Origin: Oenanthe sinensis
Taxonomy: Eukaryota; Streptophyta; Magnoliopsida; Apiales; Apiaceae
Reading direction: 5' to 3'
NCBI GenBank assembly: GCA_028671895.1
Contig: CM053802.1
Coordinates: 33,766,201-33,830,200, forward strand
Length of the DNA stretch: 64,000 nucleotides
Of the stretch, positions 56,298 through 64,000 are shown piece after piece. The notes under the pieces are model-generated. The model had not been told where the DNA came from. It made no database searches and saw only the letters and a program-made list of their open reading frames with translations. Both the position numbers and the translations under genes were made by a program. Position 1 is the stretch's first letter. Every line of letters starts with the position of its first letter.

Positions 56298-57480
56298 GAG
56301 AAATCCATATTATCTCTCGGGCTCATGGCGAATCCTACTAAACCTACGAACACCTGTGTTTCTTGAGCAGTATTATTTTTCTTGTACATTCTACTCAGGT
56401 TCCTCCACTGGTTCAACGTTATCATGTGGGTCTCAAACTTCATTGAGATCTATTATCCTCCCACTGTCTCTCAGCAGTTCGAGCAACAAACACTTTATTC
56501 TCGGAAGGATTATAGAAAGAATAACCCCTTGCTTCAGTTGGGTATTCCACAAAATTACATTTGTCTGATTTTGGTCCTAGCTTGTCAGAGATTAGACGTT
56601 TCACAAACGCTTCACATCCCCAAAATTTTTATAAATGACATGCTATGACGTTGCTCAGTCCATATCTCATAAGGAATCTTTTGAACCAATTTAGTAGGAA
56701 CACAGTTAAGTGTATGTGGAGCCGTTTCCAGGGTACAACCCCAGAAACTAATTGGAAGATTCATTGACTCAACATTGATCGCACCATGTCCAACAAGGTG
56801 TGATCTCTCCTATCAAAAAAAAACTTTTCTTTGATATTTTCTACTTCATCTTTATAGTCTTTGAACTTTTCAAATGATTCGGATTAGTTCTTCAAAAGAT
56901 ACATATATCCGTATCTACTAAAATAATTAGTAAATTTTATGAAGTTAATAAAATCTACCTTTTGTCATCGTACACATATGACCATATACATCACTATGTA
57001 TAAGTCATACTCATTCAATGATCCCTTCACCATGTCCGGTAAAAGGAGCTTTAGTCATTTTACCATATAAACCAAGATTCGCATCCTTTTGTATGATTCA
57101 TAATCAAACTTATCCATGAATGCATCTTTATGTATTCTAAAAATGCGTTTCTTGTTAATACGGCCTCAACAACAGTGCCAAAGGTAATATTTGATTTGAG
57201 TCACTTTAAAACATATAAATTGTTAATTAGATGTGCAACATTATAAGGCTCATCATCAAAATAGAATAAACAACTATTGTTATAAAATGAAAAAGCCTTT
57301 CTTGTCCAAACAAGAAACTGAAATAATGTCTCTTCCAATTGCAAGCACGCTATAACAATTATTAAGTTCTAAATTTTCCTTATAGGCCAAAAATTAAGTA
57401 ACGAGTTCCTCGAACCAGAGCAACTATCTTTACTCCAATTCCAACCCGATACCTTAAGCTTGACCCTTATTGATCATCAT
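56298..57480 (-). pseudogene. Element E integrase and protease remnants
   Basis: Nucleotide similarity to F 784-2247 is clear (for example the region around 56580-56650 versus F 1150-1210), but frames are shredded by indels and an internal deletion around 56810-56830, where the second catalytic block would be. A protease C-terminal trace lies near 57300-57460. No domain is intact. Confidence 0.75.
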
Positions 57481-58260
57481 CTTCCGATCTTCCAATTAAG
57501 CATGACAATTTAATTTCCAGTCTCCCAACTTTCCACAGAAGTGACAATCGTCTTCTTTATCAACACCTCATTCAGACTTTAGAGTCTGCTTTAGGGATTG
57601 GACTTTGGTTTGACAACGGAACTAGATCAAATCTTCTCCTTGCCTTTCCATTTTCCTTTCTCTTTTGCATTCCCTATGTTTACCATCAATATAGTAGTAG
57701 TTCATGCATTTATCATATTGCTTTCAGCAGTTCTCAACATGCTTAGCAACTCAATGGGTGTTTTACCAATCTTATTCACTTTATTGTTCATAACAAAATA
57801 AGATTTGTCCAAAGATTGTAAGATCAAATCTAACTGTCTCTAGACCAATCTAGAAACCCAAAATATCAAAGGTACTCATTATACCCTATAATCTTTAGAA
57901 CATGTGGTGTAACCGGGTCTCACTCTCCCTACTTGTACGTGTATAGTGCCCTTTCAAATATATCTTGTGCTCAATCGTCTCATAAGCATCTATATGCTCG
58001 TATTGCTTTTCAAGCTCAGCACATATATTTGCGAGCATGAGACATGAAACATCAGTCGCAACATCAATTTGCTTCCAATAAGCACTATGATTTGCACATG
58101 TTACATTCTCAACTTTAAGAGTAGGGGAAGAGATTTGACTAATATCGTGGTGCCCGAGGACGATCCTCAAGCTCCTATGTCAGTCAAGGAAATATATTCT
58201 CGTCAACTTGTTCTTCTCAAGAACTGATCGCATAGAGAATTTGTTTGTGTTTATCATTTG
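57481..58260 (-). pseudogene. Element E gag remnant
   Basis: The best piece is 58170-57895: MRIVLGHHDIS, DVSCLMLANICAELEKQYEH and DAYETIEH, matching F gag (NIACLMLATMN, EHMDAYEMIEH). Zinc-knuckle and Lys-rich regions are only traceable at nucleotide level (about 57490-57680). Multiple indels. Confidence 0.8.
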
Positions 58261-60436
58261 ATATCTACAATATTAAAGTGCATAAAATAAACTAGGTTGT
58301 AAATTTAATATTAATTATGTTTAAGTGATTATGGTATATCATCATATACCTCCCACTATTTTTATCAAACTAATAGCCCTTACTATTAATTTGGAAAGTA
58401 TATTCCATAATTCTTTCTAGTGAGCCAAGATCCATATTTCGTCATGTCCTAAGTCAACCACTGGAAGTCCTTAGAAAATGATTATTTAGGTAGACAACAG
58501 TTGTCAATTATATCATATATAATTCTTGGATAGTTTGGTGAACAACGATTGATCTTATCTATCTAATAGACTTTTAACCAAACTCTATGCTTCTAAGTTC
58601 ATAATAGTTGAATATAACCGTTTATTTTCACTTATTATGACGACTCAGTTAAGTTAGACCCAATGATACAACGGCCGAATATAACCGTTTATATTCGTCG
58701 CATCTCACCACGATAGATAGGAGTCCCCTGCCACTGACAGTCCTTCCCCTTATCGATCTAGGATTCGATGAGTGTTCATTCATTGGAAAGCATCCGAGTA
58801 AAACTTAATATTTTGTTAAGGGGTTTTAGAAAATTTATAACGATCATGATCACATCATAAAGAGATCCTCAATTTTTCCTTGAACCAAATATTTCAAATC
58901 GACATCTTAAATTGTTCATTTCCCAGGTAGATGGAGGATACCAATGGTCACACTTAAAACCCATCAGCCTTACGAATACGCATATCCGCTTTTGTCAGAA
59001 AATCCCAATTATAGATATAAAAAATCCATATTTAATTCCGTGTTTTAAAAATCCATATTTCACAAACACAAGAATCTCATGATCGTTTGTTAATTTTAAA
59101 ATCTTGAATCGTTACAGATTTTATCTTGTTTAAGCAAACATGGCATAGGTGTCGTATCTAATACATACATGATTAATCAATATTAAGCATGCATCTCAAT
59201 TATATCTACGCATACATACCAATACATGCAATCATATACATATATGTAATGTGCGTAAATTAAACGTGTTTGGTTATGGCCCCATCCTATATGATATTTC
59301 CAAGCTAATGGAAATATCAAGGTCAGTCTATGGTGGTTTTAAAAATACTATATATTACATGTCTTCTTTCTTCATTGCTCCATCATCCCCTTTTGGATCG
59401 TCTCCTTGCTTGCAAGTCTTCATTGATAATTACGTTGAATAATAAAATTAAAACTATTCTAATGAAATTACAAGAAGAACTCGAGTTACATTCGAGATAA
59501 TTAAATTACAATGAATAAACGACATGCAAGTCGTATTTAGAAACCAAAACCATAAATCAAAACCACTATCCTATGGGTCTTTAGGCCATAACCATCCACC
59601 ATGCTATCATATAACACATATAATATATCTCATATTATATAATCATATCATATAATCATATATAACAAATTTCGAAATTTCAGAAAATTAAAAACAGATT
59701 TCTGAAGACAATAAATCGCTATTTCGAAGCCCTTAACGACGTCAAACGCCTTACAGACCCGTCGGTGATAGCAAAGCTATCAGTTTTGTTCATTGGCCCG
59801 ATTCCAGTCAGAAAACACATATCGTTTATGAAAATCGGATACAGCAATCAGATTTCTCCAAATCTGACGGTGTTTCAGAAATCGTATCATATACAATTCT
59901 CATAACAAGAACAAGCATATATCATATATACATACACAGAGATACATACAATCATCATATGATTATACAATACATGAATATCATATATTCATAATATATA
60001 CATACATATACTCAAAATTTTAGAAAATCAAATAATTTTCAGAAAATCATAAATCACCGTTTTGGAGGCTGTAACGACATCTAATGGCTTACAGACGCAG
60101 AGCTGATTATATCAGTATTGCTCAGTGACCCGATTACAGTCAGAAAACACATATGGTTTGCGAAAATCGGACAACAGACACAGATTTCAGAAAATCTACG
60201 GCAGCCGTTTCAGAATTCGTATCGAATACGATTCCCATAATAAGAACAAACATGTATCATATACATATATCAACACACATAATCATCACATGATTATATA
60301 TCATATAAATATCATATATTCATAATATATATAAACATATACATATTGTATCAATATAAAATCATGATAGATCGCATACATGTTTATATATCAAAAACTG
60401 TTAAGCACATAACCGAATTAAAACGTTTCGCAAGTA
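58261..60436 (-). other. Untranslated leader of element E with internal duplication
   Basis: About 2.2 kb without ORF, colinear with the F leader. A roughly 338-bp segment is present twice (about 59670-60010 and 60010-60345), both with ATTCCAGTCAGAAAACACAT or a close variant; F has one copy. Confidence 0.75.
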
Positions 60437-60448
60437 GCTCTGATGCCA
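60437..60448 (-). other. Primer binding site, element E (variant)
   Basis: Minus strand TGGCATCAGAGC, one base after the LTR end; one difference from the standard site. Confidence 0.82.
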
Positions 60449-60449
60449 T

Positions 60450-61992
60450 TGTAGGGTTTCGTGACACAAACGCAGCGGAATAAACGCGAAAAATAAATCA
60501 AAATAGCGAAACCCTCCGCAGGATCCATGCGAAAACAAAAGATTTAATTCGGAGATAAAGAATAAATACCTTTAGAAGCTTTAACAGTTCATTAATGGAA
60601 GATTAATGGAGGTCCAAAGCTTGTTTAATCACCACGTATCCCGCTCTCGCGATCTACGCTCTACGGTATCCACACGAACACTTTTCATGAAGGATTGATG
60701 TGTACTAGCACCCGAAAACTTGTTCTCTCTCTATCTTCCTCCTCTCTCAGAGCGGCTAGGGTTTTTATAAAATCTCTATCTAATTAAATTAGCCCATAAA
60801 GAGATTATATAGAGAGAGGAATAAGTTTTCTAATTATAATCCCATTATAATTAATACTAATCCAAAATTCTAAATTATTTAATTAAGTCTCACTTAATTA
60901 ATTAATTATTAATTTTGGAATTAGTTTAAGTAATTCATTTATTCTATTTATATAATTAATTAAGTCATACTTAATTAATATCATAAATAAAATAAATTAC
61001 TTATTTAATTTAAATTCATAATTTAAATTATTTCTCCTTCAAGCGTTCTTTGTGTGTGACCCTGTAGGTTATTATTACGTTGGCAACAATTTTAATATCT
61101 AATTAAAATTGTAAACAATGAGCGGCATCTAGTAATACATCATTGCTACCCAAGTAATAATAATAAATCGGTGATTCGATTAAGCCTTTCGTGAATAATG
61201 TTCCATGTAATATAATCCCTTTAATCTTGATATTATAGATTAAACTCAAGGCATGTCTCGTGTCATCCTCTTCATAATTTAATCTTTATTTTCTTGATCG
61301 ATGAGTAGACTATTAAAATCAAATCAACATTTGAGCACGGCCGTGCATTTCATAGTCTCACTCAAATAAGAGGCCAATAATATCACTCCTAAAATTAGGA
61401 GGATTAAATCCCATCTAGATCATTCATATTTCTCATACGATTCATAATATACCCAATGTCCACTTTTATCATCACCCGGTCAAAGGTAACTTTTAATGTA
61501 ATCAAAGTATATTAATTCTCGTATAGAAATATAATGATTTCAGGTCTAAGGATCATTACACCATTATCACAGTGAGAATTACTTATGACACTTACTTAAC
61601 ATGTAGAATCTCACGGCGGGTCATTCCAGTGACATGCATTGATACATGCACTTATGTTCTTGACTTTAGTATCCCCATACTTATGACCAATGAGATGTGG
61701 TCATCTGTCAAGAAACATACTAGTCTTTGTGCATTATTATTGTCCTTAAATAATAATACTCGACTAGGGAATTTTAGGAATAAGATACTATTCATATAAT
61801 CTCATTTTTAAGTCACATACTTAAAGATATATAATACGTATCAAAATTCCAAGGACATTTATTATGCTTTCAATTTATTACGCAGTAAATAAAACATAAT
61901 AAATAAATAATAATCAATAAAACATAATCCTTAATAATAAATATTTTCCTTAAAATATAAAAAGTATTGTCTCTAGAGCACAATTACTAACA
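60450..61992 (-). repeat. Element E 5' LTR
   Basis: 1543 bp, partner of 53241-54783 at a constant offset of 7,209 with no indel. Observed differences include A/G near 60710 and C/A near 61632. Confidence 0.95.
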
Positions 61993-62462
61993 GTTATTGC
62001 ATCAATGGATAATTTATCAGTTGACAGAAATCCATCAACTGATAATGCTTCAACTGATAACTCTTCAATGGATAATCAACACTCTACATCTAGGGTATCC
62101 AATTCAGGGGGAGGGTTTCAGAATCAATCAACAAATTCAAATCAATTTGAGTTCAATACAAATGATCATGAAGTTTCATCATCAAGGAAAAATTTACCTC
62201 CTCAAAGAAAATGGACAAAAAGCCATCCATTTGAACTATCATTGGAAATGCAGAAGATGGTGTCAAGACAAGAAGTGCTACTCAAAATGAGTGTCTATAT
62301 AGCAGTTTTCTATCTCAAGAAGAACCTAAAAGAATTGAAGATGCTCTTATGAATCCTGATTGGGTTTTGGCTATGCAAGAAGAACTGAATCAATTTGAAA
62401 GAAATAAAATATGGAAGCTGGTGCCCAAACCAAAAGATAGATCAGTAATTGGTACAAAATGA
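61993..62462 (+). pseudogene. Element D IN-RT spacer and RT start
   Basis: Continues D pol after E. Ser/Asp/Asn-rich (DNLSVDRNPSTDNASTDN), encoded by the same AACTGATAA/ATGGATAA motif as the LTR, then CAGGGGGAG at 62105-62113, then KWTKSHPFEL. A frameshift near 62245 precedes NECLYSSFLSQEEP. The RT-proximal part from 62349 reads MNPDWVLAMQEELNQFERNK and IWKLVPKPKDRS, with TGA at 62460-62462 in place of Trp. Confidence 0.85.
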
Positions 62463-63036
62463 GTATTTAGAAATAAAATGGATGAAACTGGTACTGTGAC
62501 TAGAAACAAAGCAAGGCTTGTGGAAAAGGGATATTCACAAGAAGAAGGAATTGATTTTGATGAAACATTTGCACCAGTTGCAAGGTTAGAAGAAATCAGA
62601 ATCTTTCTAGCTTATGCTGCACATGCTAATTTCAAAGTCTACCAGATGGATGTGAAGAGTGCATTTTTTAATGGAGTATTAGAAGAGGAAGTCTATGTGG
62701 AACAACCTCCTGGCTTTGAAGATCCAAATTTCCTTGACTTTGTTTATTATCTACTCAAGGCACTCTATGGCTTGAAGCAAGCACCAAGAGCCTAGTATGA
62801 CACTTTATCTCAGTTCCTCATTGAGAATCACTTCACAAGAGGTACTGCTGATAAAAACTCTATTCAGTAGAAATGTTAATGGCTCTATTATTCTTGTACA
62901 AATTTATGTAGATGACATTATTTTTGGCTCAACTAATGAGGAACTTTGCAAAAAGTTTGCCAAATTAATGCAGAGTAAATATGAAATGAGCATGATGGGA
63001 GAGCTTACCTACTTTCTTGGGTTGCAAGTCAAATAA
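62463..63036 (+). pseudogene. Element D reverse transcriptase (broken)
   Basis: VFRNKMDETGTVTRNKARL, FDETFAPVARLEEIR and QMDVKSAFFNGVLEEEVY (first catalytic Asp), then LLKALYGLKQAPRA with TAG at 62793-62795 in place of Trp. A one-base frameshift near 62855, then VQIYVDDIIFGSTNEELC (catalytic YVDD) and KLMQSKYEMSMMGELTYF, ending in TAA at 63034-63036 after LQVK. Catalytic residues are kept, but three stops and a frameshift kill it. Confidence 0.9.
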
Positions 63037-63855
63037 GTTAAGGATGGTATTTTTATAAATCAAACAAAGTACATTCATGACTTATTAAAGAAATTTGACT
63101 TAAGTGAATGTTCTTCTGCAAAGACTCTCATGGCCACTGCCACCAAACTTGAATTAAACACTAAGGAAGCTAAGGTGGATATTTCAAGTTATAGAGGAAT
63201 GGTAAGCTCACTTTTATACTTAACAGCTAGTAGGCCAGATATAATGTTCTCTACATGCTTATGTGCTAGATTTCAGGCTGATCCTAGAGAATCTCATTTA
63301 GTGGCTATTAAAAGAATTTTTAGATATCTCAAGGGTACATCAAATTTAGGTATTTGGTATCCTAGAGATTTTGGTTTTAATCTAATAGGCTACTCAGATG
63401 CAGATTATGCAGGTTGCAAAATAGACAGGAAAAGTACTACAGGCACCTGTCAATTTCTAGGAAACAAACTTGTGTCATGGTTTAGCAAAAAGCAACACTC
63501 AGTATCAACTTCAACTGTAGAAGCTGAGTACATTGCTGCTGGAAGTTGCTGTGCACAAATATTATGGATGAGGAATCAACTATTTGACTATGGGTTCAAC
63601 TTGAACAAGATTCCCATTTTCTGTGACAATACAAGTGCCACTGCAATAATAGAAAATCCTGTGCAACATTCCAGAACCAAACACATTGACATAAGGTATC
63701 ATTTCATTAGGGAACATGTAATGAATGGTACAGTTGAATTACATTTTGTCCCTAGTGAACAACAACTTGCAGACATTTTTACCAAACCTCTAGATGAATC
63801 TACTTTTAATAGATTAGTCTGTGAGTTAGGTATGCTTAATTTTACTCAATCTTGA
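63037..63855 (+). pseudogene. Element D RNase H region
   Basis: Same frame as the preceding RT piece. FINQTKYIHDLLKKFDLSE, MATATKLELN, SSYRGMVSSLLYLTASRPD, MFSTCLCARFQADPRESHL, then RNase H with SDADYAGCKIDRKSTTG, VEAEYIAAGSC, CDNTSAT and TKHIDIRYHFIREHV, ending LADIFTKPLDESTFNRL and stop at 63855. From 63037 to the end it is open, the longest intact stretch of D. Diagnostic SIRE-type RNase H. Confidence 0.92.
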
Positions 63856-64000
63856 AATGTTTGTCAAGTTTTTTTTATAGCCATTGTTCACAATTATCTG
63901 TTGAAACCAAGTAATCAATTGATAAATGTGTTAATTATCAATGGATATTTTTCAACTATCGATGGATATATTTGATTAACAGATAAAATATATTCCTATC
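63856..64000 (+). other. Post-pol sequence of element D with motif repeats
   Basis: Short T-rich stretch and at least five copies of TCAATTGATAA/TCAATGGATA/TCGATGGATA-type words (63886-63990). No PPT or LTR before the window ends, so any extra ORF and the 3' LTR of D lie further right. Confidence 0.7.

Larger units (their letters stand above)
53241..61992 (-). mobile_element. Copia element E (same family as F)
   Basis: 8,752 bp, minus strand. LTRs 53241-54783 and 60450-61992 (1543 bp each, about 6 differences by eye), target GTTAT at 53236-53240 and 61993-61997, primer site 60437-60448, terminal purine tract 54784-54798. Interior order gag, PR, IN, RT, RNase H, all heavily broken. The mismatch between young LTRs and old-looking genes suggests the copy was already defective when it moved. 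Sits in the IN-RT spacer of D. Confidence 0.93.
21157..64000 (+). mobile_element. Sirevirus-like copia element D (split by C and E, runs off window)
   Basis: Plus-strand element: 5' LTR 21157 to about 22353, primer site 22356, gag 22413-24196 and 51064-51804, PR-IN 51765-53240, IN-RT spacer, RT and RNase H 61993-63855, then post-pol sequence to the window end. Element C occupies 24197-51063 (target GATAA at 24192-24196 and 51064-51068) and E occupies 53241-61992 (target GTTAT at 53236-53240 and 61993-61997). The coding frame carries at least five stops and several frameshifts, more decay than C, as expected for the older host of both. The 3' LTR is not in the window. Confidence 0.92.

Overview
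The window looks like repeat-dense nuclear DNA of a flowering plant, most likely a eudicot with a large genome. I find no host gene, rRNA, tRNA or CRISPR. Nearly every base belongs to LTR retrotransposons, mostly Ty1/copia of the SIRE/Maximus (Sirevirus) type. Evidence: gag with CCHC knuckles, PR (DSG), IN (DDE), RT (YVDD) and RNase H in copia order; an initiator-Met tRNA primer site (TGGTATCAGAGC); repeated AGGGGGAG purine tracts; and an extra ORF downstream of pol. The species cannot be named from this sequence.

Layout. (1) 1-18789: minus-strand copia element F (left end outside the window), split by plus-strand element A (2253-14449, duplicated target CACAT). A has two 1455-bp LTRs and no intact ORF. 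(2) 18790-20542: tandem repeats and a broken Ty3/gypsy relic H, minus strand. (3) 20543-21156: one truncated minus-strand LTR (G) inside H. (4) 21157 to beyond 64000: plus-strand copia element D inside G. D is cut twice: by element C (24197-51063, minus, target GATAA) and by element E (53241-61992, minus, target GTTAT). (5) C is cut inside its extra ORF by plus-strand element B (29878-41956, target GTTGG). The nest is therefore five deep: H > G > D > C > B.

How the elements relate. C is the best preserved: gag, PR, IN, RT and RNase H are nearly complete, interrupted by a few stops and one frameshift. It also has a very long extra ORF (about 1.39 kaa, two stops plus the B insertion). A and B keep only scrambled remnants of the same gag-pol, yet their LTR pairs are almost identical, so they look like non-autonomous derivatives copied by proteins supplied in trans. 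B shares much of its LTR with C, making a C-like element a plausible helper. E and F are one separate copia family with variant primer sites; E is coding-dead but has near-identical LTRs.

Features least explained by standard annotation: a stem-loop with a C-rich loop at the 3' end of the LTR, whose stem bases differ between A, B, C, D and G while pairing is kept; a 51-bp island almost invariant in the LTRs of A, B and C; a 40-nt gag/pol overlap with pol in the -1 frame in both C and D; a CAGGGGGAG tract in the IN-RT spacer; and element-specific short-motif arrays in LTRs and spacers. All comparisons were made by eye; percentages and difference counts are approximate.
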